From assembly GCA_910579515.1 (NCBI GenBank), contig CAJTUV010000003.1, positions 1 through 64,000 of the forward strand: DNA of 64,000 nucleotides. The letters are read 5' to 3'. This document shows, in pieces, positions 24,431 through 34,163 of this stretch; within the stretch, counting starts at the first letter, position 1, and the number at the start of each line of letters is the position of its first letter. Both the position numbers and the translations under genes were made by a program. This DNA is from an uncultured Hungatella sp. (GTDB taxonomy: Bacteria > Bacillota > Clostridia > Lachnospirales > Lachnospiraceae). Under the pieces are notes generated by a model. The model saw only the letters and a program-made list of their open reading frames with translations. It was not told the origin of the DNA and did not search any database.

Positions 24431-27400
24431 ATGAACAGCAACTATCCAGATTTATCATGGTTGGAGAATCCTCAGGTGTATGAGGTGAACCGGATTCCGG
24501 CCCATTCGGACCACTATTTTTATGAGAGCAAATCTGCCATGGAGCAGGAGTATTATCAGAAAGATGGGCCTTGCCATCACGAGATGGGACTGCGCCAGAG
24601 TTTAAATGGGATATGGAAATTTTCTTATGCTGAGTGTCCATCTAAAAGGGCGGAGAATTTTTATAAAGAGGATTTTGATTGCTCTGCATTTGATGAGATC
24701 GAGGTTCCGGGACATCTTCAGACTCAGGGGTATGACAAACGACATTATATTAATACCATGTATCCATGGGACGGCCATAAGGAATTAAGGCCTCCGTCTG
24801 TTGATTGGGATTACAATCCTGTGGGAAGCTATGTGCGGGAGTTTGATTTAAAAGAAGAACTGAAAGGAAAACGGGTGTTTCTTTCTTTTCAGGGGGTGGA
24901 GACTGCCTTTTATGTATGGGTGAATGGATATTTTGTGGGATATGGAGAAGACAGCTTTACGCCTTCTGAATTTGAGGTGACCTCTTATCTCAAAGAGAGG
25001 GGAAACCGGATGGCTGTGGAAGTGTACAAACGCAGCAGCGCCAGTTGGATTGAGGATCAGGATTTCTTTCGGTTTTCTGGGATTTTCAGAGAGGTGTTTT
25101 TGTACGGAATCCCTGAGCTTCATGTGCGGGATTTGTTTGTGAAGGCCGGCTTAAAGGATGGTTATCAGGTTGGGACCCTTCGGATCGAAGTGGATTTGGC
25201 AGACGGAAGTCTGAATAGTGAGAAACCATCTGGGGCAGGATGGAAGAAGAAAGGATACGAGCTCTGCGGCCTGTTAAAAGAAGCAGATGGAAAGGTTGTC
25301 TGGCAGAAGCGCATAAGTGTTTGTGAAAGCGAAGAGGGATTTTCTTGTTTGGAGATGGAAGGGGAGATTCCTTTGGCGCAGTCCTGGTCTGGAGAGAATC
25401 CTTACTGCTATACCCTGTATCTTTTTATAGAAGATTCTCAGGGGAATGTGATTGAGGCCATTCCCCAAATCGTTGGCTTTCGAAGGTTCGAGCTGTTGGA
25501 CGGTATCATGTGCCTCAATGGGAAACGGCTGGTCTTTAAAGGAATCAACCGGCATGAGTTTGACGTGTACAAAGGCAGGGCAATCACGAGAGAAGACATG
25601 GTGTGGGACATTCTGTTTATGAAGCGCCACAACATCAACGCAGTCCGTACCTGTCACTATCCGAACCAGACTCTTTGGTATGAGTTGTGTGATCTTTATG
25701 GAATTTATCTCATTGACGAGGCCAATCTGGAAAGTCATGGTTCCTGGCAGAAAATGGGAGCCTGCGAACCTTCCTGGAATGTGCCGGGCAGTCTTCCTCA
25801 GTGGAAGGACTGTGTGGTAGACCGAGCCAGAAATATGCTGGAGAGGGACAAAAACCACCCAAGTATTCTTATATGGTCCTGTGGAAATGAGTCCTATGCA
25901 GGTGAGGACATTCTTGCCATGAGCCGTTTCTTTAAGGAACGGGACAACTCCAGACTGGTGCACTATGAGGGCGTGGCGTGGAACCGAGAGTTTGATGAAA
26001 TCAGCGATATAGAGAGCAGAATGTATGCAAAGCCAGACGAAGCGGAAGAATATGTAAAGAACCATCCCCAAAAGCCTTACATTCTGTGCGAGTACATGCA
26101 CGCTATGGGAAATTCTCTGGGAGGCATGAAACATTATACAGATCTGGCAGACCGCTATCCCCAATATCAGGGCGGATTTATATGGGATTATATGGACCAG
26201 GTGCTTGCACGCACAGACATAGACGGTAAGGAAGTTTTGGGTTATGGCGGCGATTTTACAGACCGGCCAACGGATTACAATTTCTGTGGAAACGGGATTG
26301 TGTACGGAACCAGAGAAATTTCTCCCAAAGCTCAGGAAGTGAAATTTTTATATCAGAATCTGGACCTTGTGCCAGAAGAAGGCAGCGTGTCTATTTTCAA
26401 TCGGAATTTGTTTACAGACACTTCAGAATATGAGTTTGCGTACAGAGTTTTGAGAGATGGAAGTTGTATCTATGAGGTCTCCTTTTCTGCCCTGGTTGAG
26501 CCTGGCAGGGAACGTCGGTTTTGGTTAGATGATTTGGACTGTAAGGAAATTATGTCGGAAGCAGGGGGCTATAAAAAAGGACTTCCAGGGGAATATGTTT
26601 ATCAGCTTTCAGCCATTTTAAAAGAGGATACTCTTTGGGCTCAAAAGGGTTTTGAGGTCTCTTTTGGAGAAACGCATACCTTTGTAAAAGGGACACAGCC
26701 CTCGGCTGTTATGAAGGAGCTCCAGGTGATTCATGGAGATGTGAATTTGGGGGTAAAGGGACAAGGTTTTTCTGTCTTGTTTTCCAAAGTGGACGGCGGC
26801 ATAGTGTCTTTGTGTTATGATGGAAAAGAATGGATTACCAGGCCGCCCATGCCGACTTATTGGCGGGCTTCTACAGACAATGACAGAGGAAATGGGTTTG
26901 GTATAACCAGCGCCATGTGGCTGGCAGCAGACCAATACTGGCAGTATAACAACAGCCAGATAGAGATTCAGGAAGAACCCGGAAAGGTGACGGTCGTTTA
27001 TACTTATGGGGTTATTGTAACGCCTGCTACAAAGACCCAGGTGACCTATGTGGTGACAGGAGACGGCAGTATCCAGGTGAAGGCCCGTCTCTTCGGAAAG
27101 AAGGGGCTTCCAGAGCTTCCTCTGTTTGGGATGCGCTGGAGAATGGATTCGGGGGCTGACAGGTTTATGTATTATGGATACGGACCAGAGGAAAATTATT
27201 GTGACAGATTCCATGGAGCCAGGCTGGGCATTTTTAAGGGGACGGCCATGGAAAATGTATCTCGCTATCTGAAACCACAGGAATGCGGCGGACGAGAAGG
27301 CGTGCGGTGGCTGGTTATAGAGGATCAAGAGGGCCGCAGGCTGAAAATCTCGGCTGTGGACAAACCGTTTTCCATGAATGTTCTGCCATATACAGCTCAG

Positions 27401-27580
27401 GAACTGGAAACTGCCATGCATATGGAGGAGCTGTCTGTGCCGCCTCATTATACAGTGGTCAGCATTCTGGGTGCGCAAAGAGGCGTAGGCGGAGACGACA
27501 GCTGGGGCGCACCTGTGCACTCTGAGTACTGCATTAGTGCAGAAGAAGATATTCAGGTGGAATTTGTGATTCAAAAATAG
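24431..27580 (+). CDS. lacZ: Beta-galactosidase, GH2 (LacZ type)
   Basis: A 1049-residue enzyme with the full LacZ architecture: an N-terminal jelly-roll (sugar-binding) domain at about 50-230, an immunoglobulin-like domain, a TIM barrel at about 345-630, a second Ig-like domain and the C-terminal small-chain domain (about 770-1045). The acid/base is Glu487 (WSCGNES) and the nucleophile Glu554 (ILCEYMHAMGNS); DEANLESHG and RTCHYPNQ are also present. There is no signal peptide, so it hydrolyses lactose or galactosides inside the cell. AATGGAGGG precedes the ATG. No promoter is seen between the tRNA terminator and the gene, so part of its expression may come from read-through of the tRNA transcript. 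Confidence 0.95.
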   Translation: MNSNYPDLSWLENPQVYEVNRIPAHSDHYFYESKSAMEQEYYQKDGPCHHEMGLRQSLNGIWKFSYAECPSKRAENFYKEDFDCSAFDEIEVPGHLQTQGYDKRHYINTMYPWDGHKELRPPSVDWDYNPVGSYVREFDLKEELKGKRVFLSFQGVETAFYVWVNGYFVGYGEDSFTPSEFEVTSYLKERGNRMAVEVYKRSSASWIEDQDFFRFSGIFREVFLYGIPELHVRDLFVKAGLKDGYQVGTLRIEVDLADGSLNSEKPSGAGWKKKGYELCGLLKEADGKVVWQKRISVCESEEGFSCLEMEGEIPLAQSWSGENPYCYTLYLFIEDSQGNVIEAIPQIVGFRRFELLDGIMCLNGKRLVFKGINRHEFDVYKGRAITREDMVWDILFMKRHNINAVRTCHYPNQTLWYELCDLYGIYLIDEANLESHGSWQKMGACEPSWNVPGSLPQWKDCVVDRARNMLERDKNHPSILIWSCGNESYAGEDILAMSRFFKERDNSRLVHYEGVAWNREFDEISDIESRMYAKPDEAEEYVKNHPQKPYILCEYMHAMGNSLGGMKHYTDLADRYPQYQGGFIWDYMDQVLARTDIDGKEVLGYGGDFTDRPTDYNFCGNGIVYGTREISPKAQEVKFLYQNLDLVPEEGSVSIFNRNLFTDTSEYEFAYRVLRDGSCIYEVSFSALVEPGRERRFWLDDLDCKEIMSEAGGYKKGLPGEYVYQLSAILKEDTLWAQKGFEVSFGETHTFVKGTQPSAVMKELQVIHGDVNLGVKGQGFSVLFSKVDGGIVSLCYDGKEWITRPPMPTYWRASTDNDRGNGFGITSAMWLAADQYWQYNNSQIEIQEEPGKVTVVYTYGVIVTPATKTQVTYVVTGDGSIQVKARLFGKKGLPELPLFGMRWRMDSGADRFMYYGYGPEENYCDRFHGARLGIFKGTAMENVSRYLKPQECGGREGVRWLVIEDQEGRRLKISAVDKPFSMNVLPYTAQELETAMHMEELSVPPHYTVVSILGAQRGVGGDDSWGAPVHSEYCISAEEDIQVEFVIQK

Positions 27581-27601
27581 GAAAGGAATTGGGAAAACAG
27601 T

Positions 27602-28894
27602 TTGACAGAGAAACTTGAGAAAAAGGGTTGGACCAGAAAAAAACAATTTTTGTTGTTAATGGTTATGCCATTATATTTTATGGTCGTGGGTCTGGCGCTT
27701 CAGCCTTTGGGGGAGATCTTTCCGGGGCTGGCAGCCCTGATTCGGGAGCCGGATTTTTTAATTACCGACTATTTTGTCATAGGCGGTGTGGGAGCGGCCT
27801 TTATGAATGCGGGACTTCTCACGATGCTCCTTCTCTGGCTGCTTTATAAAATGGGAGTTGAGGTGGATGGACACACGATCACATCCTCATTTCTCATGTT
27901 TGGATTTTCTCTTTTTGGAAAGAATCTGTTGAATATCTGGACCATTCTTTTGGGGGCCTGGATGTATGCCCGTTTTCGCAGGGAATCGTTTCGCAGCTAC
28001 ATCTATGTGGCTCTTTACGGGACCAGCCTGTCGCCGATTATCACAGAGATGCTGCAGATTCAGGTGATTCCCGCCTGGGCCCGTCTGGCTGTGTCTCTGC
28101 TTGTGGGGCTTATCATCGGGTTTGTTCTGCCTCCCCTGTCGGCCCATACCAAGAAAAGCCATATGGGTTTTTCTCTGTACAATGTGGGATTTTCAGGCGG
28201 AATCATTGCCACGGTGATTGTATCTGTGATGAAATCATTTGGCCTTAAAATTCGTACCCGCCTTATCTGGCAGGAAGGAGTCCATCCGTTCCTTTTGATT
28301 ATGCTGTGCCTTTTCTTTCTGGCAATGATTGGCGCAGCCTTGGCGGCTGACAAAAGGGAAGCCTGGAGTGCCTACGTGAGGATTTTAAAGACTTCTGGAA
28401 TTGGGGCGGCGGATTATCTGCAAAAGGAAGGCATGTTTCCGACCATGTTCAATATGGGGGTTAACGGACTTTTTGCCACCCTTTTGCTTGTTTTTACAGG
28501 GGGAGATCTGAATGGTCCCACTATAGGGGGAATCTTGACGATTGCAGGATTCAGCGCCACAGGCAAGCATCTGCGAAACATTGTCCCAGTTATGGCGGGA
28601 GTCTGTATCGCAGGGGCTGCAAAGCTGTGGGATATCACAGATCCATCCTCGATTCTGGCACTGTTATTTTCTACTACGCTGGCTCCTGTTGCAGGAGAAT
28701 TCGGGGTTTTGGCCGGAATCTTGGCCGGATTTCTTCACTCTTCTGTGGCGATTCATGTAGGAATCGTATATGGGGGCATGAACCTTTACAACAATGGATT
28801 TGCAGGGGGTCTGACAGCCATTTTCCTGGTTCCCCTTCTTCAGTCGCTGCGGGAGACAAAGGGAAGCAGAGTGTTACGGCAGAGGCAGAAATAG
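27602..28894 (+). CDS. DUF1576 multi-span membrane protein
   Basis: 430 residues with about 11 membrane spans. The pattern (FLITDYFVIGGVGAAFMNAGL, FGFSLFGKNLLNIWTILLGAW, HMGFSLYNVGFSGGIIATV, YGGMNLYNNGFAGGLTA) is that of DUF1576, two similar halves with conserved Asn/Gly motifs, transporter-like but of unknown substrate. A TTG at 27602 is the proposed start, after a weak AAAGGA; ATG 27659 would cut the first span short. It follows lacZ by 21 bp, so the two are probably co-transcribed, and its 3' end overlaps the convergent PHP gene. Confidence 0.85.
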   Translation: MTEKLEKKGWTRKKQFLLLMVMPLYFMVVGLALQPLGEIFPGLAALIREPDFLITDYFVIGGVGAAFMNAGLLTMLLLWLLYKMGVEVDGHTITSSFLMFGFSLFGKNLLNIWTILLGAWMYARFRRESFRSYIYVALYGTSLSPIITEMLQIQVIPAWARLAVSLLVGLIIGFVLPPLSAHTKKSHMGFSLYNVGFSGGIIATVIVSVMKSFGLKIRTRLIWQEGVHPFLLIMLCLFFLAMIGAALAADKREAWSAYVRILKTSGIGAADYLQKEGMFPTMFNMGVNGLFATLLLVFTGGDLNGPTIGGILTIAGFSATGKHLRNIVPVMAGVCIAGAAKLWDITDPSSILALLFSTTLAPVAGEFGVLAGILAGFLHSSVAIHVGIVYGGMNLYNNGFAGGLTAIFLVPLLQSLRETKGSRVLRQRQK

Positions 28895-29674
28895 AGGAGT
28901 TCGCTGATGAAACACTGTATAATACCGAAAGCCGCAATCTTTTAAGAGGTCGGCCGCGTGGTTAAATCGAATGCCCACGTGTTCCGGCTGGTGTGCGTCA
29001 GAGCCTATTGTTAAAATTTCTCCGCCTAACTGTCTGTACCGCCGCAAAATTCCTTCGCAGGGGTTTGGATGCCCTAAGCCGCAGCGAAATCCGCCAGTGT
29101 TGCATTCCAGCCCCTTTCCCTTCTCAATGAGAGTCTTTAGAATCGGATCAATATACTCCAGATAATCTGTGACAACGTACTCCTGATTTTTATTGGGGCC
29201 ATAGCGGACAACATAGTCCAAATGTCCTAAAACGTCAAAACAATCCAGGGCCTGAACCCGCATGAAACTGACCTGAAAGAACCGCTCATAGGCCTCTCTT
29301 TTTGAGCGTCCTTCATAGAACAGCGGGAAATAGGGGTCTAAGCCGTCAATAAAATGGTTGGAACCGATGATAAAATCAAAGGGATATTGTTTTGAAACGG
29401 TTTGAAGGTAATCGGAAATATGATTTTGAAGTCCCAGCTCAACGCCGATTTCCAACTGAATCCTGCCTTCATAACAGGTGCGCAGATTTTCCATAGCCGG
29501 AAAGTAGGCTGGGATGTCCAGCGTAAAGTCGCAGTCGCTTACTACGTCGTAATCGTGATGATCTGTGATACAAATCCGGTCCATGCCAAGAGAGATGGCT
29601 TTTTCAATTTGAACGGAAGGGGTAATGTGGCAGTCGCCGGAAAAACTTGTGTGCAGATGGAAGTCGTTTATCAT
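28874..29674 (-). CDS. PHP-domain phosphatase, histidinol-phosphatase (HisK) type
   Basis: 266 residues from ATG 29674 (MINDFHLHTSFSGD), chosen because AAGGAG lies nine bases upstream. The PHP metal-binding motifs are in order: HLHTSFSGD, CITDHHDYD, IGVELGLQ, FIIGSNHF, VLGHLDYV and GSDAHQPEHVG. The family includes HisJ/HisK histidinol-phosphate phosphatases, but isolated PHP proteins often have other phosphoester substrates. No his genes are nearby. It is convergent with the DUF1576 gene and overlaps it by 21 bp. Confidence 0.85.
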   Translation of the reverse strand: MINDFHLHTSFSGDCHITPSVQIEKAISLGMDRICITDHHDYDVVSDCDFTLDIPAYFPAMENLRTCYEGRIQLEIGVELGLQNHISDYLQTVSKQYPFDFIIGSNHFIDGLDPYFPLFYEGRSKREAYERFFQVSFMRVQALDCFDVLGHLDYVVRYGPNKNQEYVVTDYLEYIDPILKTLIEKGKGLECNTGGFRCGLGHPNPCEGILRRYRQLGGEILTIGSDAHQPEHVGIRFNHAADLLKDCGFRYYTVFHQRTPLFLPLP

Positions 29675-29794
29675 AAAATGGGCTCCTTGGATAATATGAA
29701 GGGAAATTGTTTTAGTTTTGCCAGTCGCTTCGAAGCGTACTTTCAAAACACTCAAACTACTATACCACGCCTATTGGAAATCTGCAAATATTTC

Positions 29795-29824
29795 TTGGCA
29801 AATCCTGCCTTTTCATGATATGAT
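29795..29824 (+). promoter_or_regulatory. Promoter of the Na/phosphate symporter
   Basis: TTGGCA (29795-29800), an 18-base spacer and TATGAT (29819-29824), 47 bases before the start codon. Confidence 0.6.
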
Positions 29825-29871
29825 AAAATATGTTGCAGTTTTATTCTACATTCAAAGACACAGGAGGAAAG

Positions 29872-31554
29872 ATGTCGATTCAGGATATTTCAAATTTGTT
29901 CGGTTTTTTGGGCGGACTGGGAATGTTTCTTTATGGAATGAATATTATGGCGGACGGCATGCAAAAGTCAGCCGGAAGCAAGATGAGTCAATTTTTGGGA
30001 ATGCTGACCAACAATCGTTTTATGGCGGTCTGTCTTGGCGCTTTGATTACGGCGATTATTCAGAGCAGCGGCGCCACCACGGTGATGGTGGTGGGATTTG
30101 TAAGCGCCGGGGTTTTGAATCTGACCCAGGCGGTCGGCGTGATTATGGGCGCCAATATCGGTACTACCATTACCGCATGGATTGTGTCTTTAAGCCAGTT
30201 GGGAAGCGCCATGGAAGTGATGAAGCCGGTTTTCTATGCGCCGCTTTTACTTGGAATTGGGGCGCTGATGATTTTATTTTCCAAGAAGCAAAGGGCCCAT
30301 ACCATTGGAGAGATTTTGGTGGGACTTGGTCTTTTGTTTATGGGGCTTGATTTTATGTCTGGGTCCATATCGCCTTATACGGATCTGCCTGTTTTTGCAA
30401 AAGCTTTTGAGGTACTGGGCAGCAACCCTCTTCTTGGAATGGTGATCGGCGCGTTGGTTACGGCTCTGCTTCAGAGTTCCTCGGCTTCTGTAGGTATTTT
30501 GCAGACTCTGGCTATGAACGGGGTGGTGACCATGAACGCCGCTATTTACATTACTCTGGGACAGAACATCGGGTCCTGCGTTACAGCTATGCTGTCCAGT
30601 ATGGGCGGCTCCAGAACGGCCAAGAGAGCAGCGGTTATGCACTTAAGCTTTAATGTGCTGGGTGCACTTTTGTTTGGGGTTGGCGGTTTTATTTTGTTTG
30701 CCTTAAGGCCGGCCATGGCGGCAAGTGAAATTACGGCGGTTCAGATCTCTATTTTCCACACGATTTTTAATCTGGTGAATACGACGCTGTTGTTTCCTTT
30801 TGCCAACCAGCTTGTAAAGTTATCTGGAATTCTTGTCAAGGAGACAGTGGAGATGAAAGAGGAGAAAGCGGATGCCAGAGCGGACGAGGAGGCTCAGACT
30901 GTGAGGCACCTGGACGAGCGTATTTTCGAGTCCCCTGCCTTTGCAATCGAGGTGGCCACCTTGGAGGTGGTTCACATGGGACAGATTACCATGAAAAATG
31001 TGAAGCGGGGCATTGAGGCCATTATCGACGGGAATCTTAAGGAAGTGGAGGAGGTCTATAAGACCGAAAAAACCATTGACCGGATGGAGAAAATGTTGAC
31101 GGAGTATCTGATTAAGATTGATAATCTGTCTTTGACAGAGCATCAGAAGCGGGTGGTAAACGATTTGTTCTACAGTGTCAGCGACATTGAGCGTGCGGGG
31201 GACCATGCGGAGAATCTGGCGGAGTGTGCGGCGTATTTGGTGGAACATCATCTGGATTTTTCGGATACGGGAACAGAGGATTTAAGAGAGATCAGCAAGA
31301 ATGTGTTTAAAGCATTCGAGAATGCGATCGAGGCCCGCAGAAGCGGAAATATGGATTTTGTCCGCAAGGTCAGTCAGTATGAGGACGAGGTGGACAGCCT
31401 GGAAGAAGAGCTGCGGGAGAAGCATATTGAGAGGCTGTCAAAAGGCAAATGCGTACCGTCTGCAGGCGTGGTATTTTTGGATGTGATCAGTAATCTGGAG
31501 AGGATTTCAGACCACGCTTACAACCTGGCCGGATATATTAAAAACGAAATGTAG
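29872..31554 (+). CDS. Na+/phosphate symporter with C-terminal PhoU domain
   Basis: 560 residues from ATG 29872, which follows CAGGAGGAAAG. Two inverted NaPi repeats carry the QSS signatures (ITAIIQSSGATTVMVVGF and VTALLQSSSASVGILQTLA), with about nine spans up to residue 330. The C-terminal 200 residues form a PhoU-like helical domain (VEEVYKTEKTIDRMEKMLTEYLIKIDNL..., YSVSDIERAGDHAENLAE). It should import phosphate with sodium; the PhoU part probably regulates it. Confidence 0.93.
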   Translation: MSIQDISNLFGFLGGLGMFLYGMNIMADGMQKSAGSKMSQFLGMLTNNRFMAVCLGALITAIIQSSGATTVMVVGFVSAGVLNLTQAVGVIMGANIGTTITAWIVSLSQLGSAMEVMKPVFYAPLLLGIGALMILFSKKQRAHTIGEILVGLGLLFMGLDFMSGSISPYTDLPVFAKAFEVLGSNPLLGMVIGALVTALLQSSSASVGILQTLAMNGVVTMNAAIYITLGQNIGSCVTAMLSSMGGSRTAKRAAVMHLSFNVLGALLFGVGGFILFALRPAMAASEITAVQISIFHTIFNLVNTTLLFPFANQLVKLSGILVKETVEMKEEKADARADEEAQTVRHLDERIFESPAFAIEVATLEVVHMGQITMKNVKRGIEAIIDGNLKEVEEVYKTEKTIDRMEKMLTEYLIKIDNLSLTEHQKRVVNDLFYSVSDIERAGDHAENLAECAAYLVEHHLDFSDTGTEDLREISKNVFKAFENAIEARRSGNMDFVRKVSQYEDEVDSLEEELREKHIERLSKGKCVPSAGVVFLDVISNLERISDHAYNLAGYIKNEM

Positions 31555-31582
31555 GTGTGTGCTTTGCACAAGAAATTATGGG

Positions 31583-31646
31583 AAAATTGTGCAAAATGTC
31601 ATGGCGTCAAAATGGATTCCAGACATTTTGCACAATTTTTTTTCTG
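31583..31646 (+). terminator. Terminator after the Na/phosphate symporter
   Basis: AAAATTGTGCAAAATGTC (31583-31600) is perfectly complementary to 31622-31639, followed by TTTTTC. Confidence 0.85.
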
Positions 31647-31690
31647 TGTTTGTACTGCATTGGGAATACCCATAAAAATCCAAAAAATGC

Positions 31691-31719
31691 TTGATATTTC
31701 CATTGAAATTAGGTAAAAT
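31691..31719 (+). promoter_or_regulatory. Promoter of the glycolytic operon
   Basis: TTGATA (31691-31696), a 17-base spacer and TAAAAT (31714-31719). A second TATAAT at 31735-31740 could be an alternative -10 box. Confidence 0.65.
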
Positions 31720-31784
31720 AAATCATAAGTTGATTATAATTTAACGATCAGCAATCTAATTTATTCTTTAGGAGGAATGAAGTC

Positions 31785-32813
31785 ATGGCAGTAAAAGTAG
31801 CAATCAATGGTTTTGGACGTATTGGACGTCTGGCATTCAGACAGATGTTTGGAGCAGATGGATATGAAATCGTGGCAATCAACGATTTAACAGATCCGAA
31901 AATGCTGGCTCATTTGTTAAAGTATGATACCGCTCAGGGTGGATACACCGGCAGAATTGGTGAGAATCTGCACACAGTTGAGGCAGGCGAGGATTCTATT
32001 ACCGTAGACAACAAGACCATCAAGATTTATGCAGAGAAGAATGCTGCTGATCTTCCTTGGGGCGAGATTGGTGTTGACGTAGTTCTGGAGTGTACTGGAT
32101 TCTATTGCTCCAAGGCAAAATCACAGGCACATATCGATGCAGGCGCTAAGAAGGTTGTTATTTCCGCACCAGCAGGCAACGATCTTCCAACTGTTGTATT
32201 CAGCGTAAACGAGAATACTTTGACCGCAGACGACAAGATTATTTCCGCAGCTTCCTGTACCACAAACTGCCTGGCTCCTATGGCAAAGGCATTAAATGAC
32301 TATGCTCCGATTCAGTCTGGTATTATGAGCACCATCCATGCTTATACTGGCGATCAGATGATTCTTGACGGACCGCACAGAAAAGGCGATTTAAGAAGAG
32401 CAAGAGCAGGTGCAGCTAACATCGTTCCAAACTCTACAGGCGCAGCAAAGGCTATCGGCCTGGTTATCCCAGAGTTAAACGGCAAGCTGATCGGTTCTGC
32501 ACAGCGTGTTCCGGTTCCGACAGGTTCCACCACAATTCTGACTGCTGTTGTTAAAGGCACAGACGTTACAAAGGAAGCTATCAACGCAGCTATGAAGGCG
32601 GCAGCTTCTGAGTCCTTTGGCTACAACGAGGATCCGATTGTTTCTTCTGACGTTATCGGCATGAAGTTTGGTTCTCTGTTCGATGCAACTCAGACTATGG
32701 TTGCAAAGATTGCAGATGATCTGTATGAGGTTCAGGTTGTTTCATGGTATGACAACGAGAATTCTTACACCAGCCAGATGGTGAGAACTATTAAGTATTT
32801 TGCTGGAATCTAA
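31785..32813 (+). CDS. gap: Glyceraldehyde-3-phosphate dehydrogenase, type I
   Basis: 342 residues with the NAD-binding start VAINGFGRIGRLAFRQM and the catalytic cysteine in ISAASCTTNCLAPMAKAL. The C-terminal VVSWYDNENSYTSQMVRTI is typical. AGGAGG precedes the ATG. Codon use is strongly biased, as expected for a highly expressed glycolytic gene. It oxidises glyceraldehyde-3-phosphate to 1,3-bisphosphoglycerate with NAD. First gene of gap-pgk-tpiA-X-gpmI. Confidence 0.97.
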   Translation: MAVKVAINGFGRIGRLAFRQMFGADGYEIVAINDLTDPKMLAHLLKYDTAQGGYTGRIGENLHTVEAGEDSITVDNKTIKIYAEKNAADLPWGEIGVDVVLECTGFYCSKAKSQAHIDAGAKKVVISAPAGNDLPTVVFSVNENTLTADDKIISAASCTTNCLAPMAKALNDYAPIQSGIMSTIHAYTGDQMILDGPHRKGDLRRARAGAANIVPNSTGAAKAIGLVIPELNGKLIGSAQRVPVPTGSTTILTAVVKGTDVTKEAINAAMKAAASESFGYNEDPIVSSDVIGMKFGSLFDATQTMVAKIADDLYEVQVVSWYDNENSYTSQMVRTIKYFAGI

Positions 32814-32857
32814 GAGACGAGTTTTGACATAGGACAAGTTCTATAAGCGATCCATCA

Positions 32858-32882
32858 GGGTCCGGTCATTAGGACCGGACCC
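32858..32882 (+). other. Intercistronic hairpin between gap and pgk
   Basis: GGGTCCGGTC and GACCGGACCC pair perfectly around ATTAG, followed by ATTTATATTTT. It can act as a partial terminator or a 3' stabiliser that leaves gap more abundant than the downstream genes. Confidence 0.7.
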
Positions 32883-32914
32883 ATTTATATTTTACAAAGA
32901 AAGGGTAAAGAATT

Positions 32915-34138
32915 ATGTTAAATAAGAAAACAGTTGAGGATTTAAAAGATTTAAAGGGCAAGAGAGTGTTAGTTCGCTGTGATTTTAACGTGCCGTTAAA
33001 GAGCGGTCAGATTACAGATGAGACCCGTATTGTGGCGGCTCTTCCTACGATTAACAAGCTGATCGGTGAAGGCGCAAAGGTGATTCTCTGCTCCCATTTA
33101 GGAAAGGTAAAGAACGGCCCTAACGAGGGTGAGTCTTTGGCTCCTGTTGCCAAGAGACTGTCTGAGAAGCTGGGCAAGGAAGTAAATTTTGTGTCTGATT
33201 ACAATGTGACCGGCGAGGCTGCTACCAAGGCTGTGGAGGCTATGGGCGAGGGTGACGTCGTGCTTCTTCAGAATACCCGTTTCCGCGGCAAAGAGGAGAC
33301 CAAGAACGGTGAAGAGTTCAGCAAAGAGCTGGCTGACCTGGCAGACGATTACGTATGCGATGCCTTTGGTTCTTCTCACAGAGCACATGCTTCTGTAGAG
33401 GGCGTGACAAAATTTATCACTGCAAAGGGCGGAAGCAACGCAGTGGGCTACTTAATGCAGAAGGAGATTGATTTCTTAGGTAATGCAGTGGAGAATCCGG
33501 TGAGACCTTTCGTTGCAATCTTAGGCGGCGCCAAGGTTGCAGATAAGCTGAATGTAATCTCCAATCTTCTTGAGAAGTGTGATACCTTGATTATCGGCGG
33601 CGGCATGGCATTTACATTTTTAAAGGCTCAAGGCAAGGGCGTAGGCAATTCTCTGGTGGATGATACCAAACTTGACTACTGTAAGGAAATGATGGAGAAG
33701 GCAGAGAAGCTGGGCAAGAAGCTGCTTCTTCCTGTTGACACCACAATCGCGGCAGCATTCCCAGATCCGATTGACGGACCGATTGAGGTGAGCGTTGTTT
33801 CTGCGGATGAGATTCCGGCCGATAAGGAAGGTTTGGATATTGGACCAAAGACTGCAGAAATGTATGCAGAGGCTGTGAAATCTGCCAAGACCGTTGTATG
33901 GAACGGACCTATGGGCGTGTTTGAGAACCCGACTTTGGCAAAAGGAACCATCGCCGTTGCAAAGGCTCTGGCTGAGACTGACGCAACCACAATAATCGGC
34001 GGCGGCGACTCTGCAGCGGCTGTGAACCAGTTAGGATTTGCAGATAAGATGAGCCATATTTCTACCGGCGGCGGCGCTTCTCTGGAATTCTTAGAGGGCA
34101 AGGACCTTCCAGGCGTTGTGGCGGCAGACGACAAATAA
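32915..34138 (+). CDS. pgk: Phosphoglycerate kinase
   Basis: 407 residues. KRVLVRCDFNVPL, SHLGKVKNGP, RFRGKEETKNG and the C-terminal GGGDSAAAVNQLG and HISTGGGASLEFLEG motifs are all present. It transfers phosphate from 1,3-bisphosphoglycerate to ADP. It lies second in the glycolytic operon, and AAAGAAAGGG precedes the ATG. Confidence 0.97.
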   Translation: MLNKKTVEDLKDLKGKRVLVRCDFNVPLKSGQITDETRIVAALPTINKLIGEGAKVILCSHLGKVKNGPNEGESLAPVAKRLSEKLGKEVNFVSDYNVTGEAATKAVEAMGEGDVVLLQNTRFRGKEETKNGEEFSKELADLADDYVCDAFGSSHRAHASVEGVTKFITAKGGSNAVGYLMQKEIDFLGNAVENPVRPFVAILGGAKVADKLNVISNLLEKCDTLIIGGGMAFTFLKAQGKGVGNSLVDDTKLDYCKEMMEKAEKLGKKLLLPVDTTIAAAFPDPIDGPIEVSVVSADEIPADKEGLDIGPKTAEMYAEAVKSAKTVVWNGPMGVFENPTLAKGTIAVAKALAETDATTIIGGGDSAAAVNQLGFADKMSHISTGGGASLEFLEGKDLPGVVAADDK

Positions 34139-34163
34139 GAGAGGCAGTGAGGAGAAGCAGATC

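Noticed and set aside
25274..26164. 296-residue minus-strand frame inside lacZ
   Set aside because: Shadow of the TIM-barrel part of lacZ; low-complexity His/Ile-rich composition.
26618..27646. 342-residue minus-strand frame inside lacZ
   Set aside because: Antisense shadow of a strongly conserved GH2 gene; no ribosome site and no recognisable domain.
34116..34163. Upstream-extended start for tpiA overlapping pgk
   Set aside because: The conserved N terminus and a good ribosome site both place the start at 34164.
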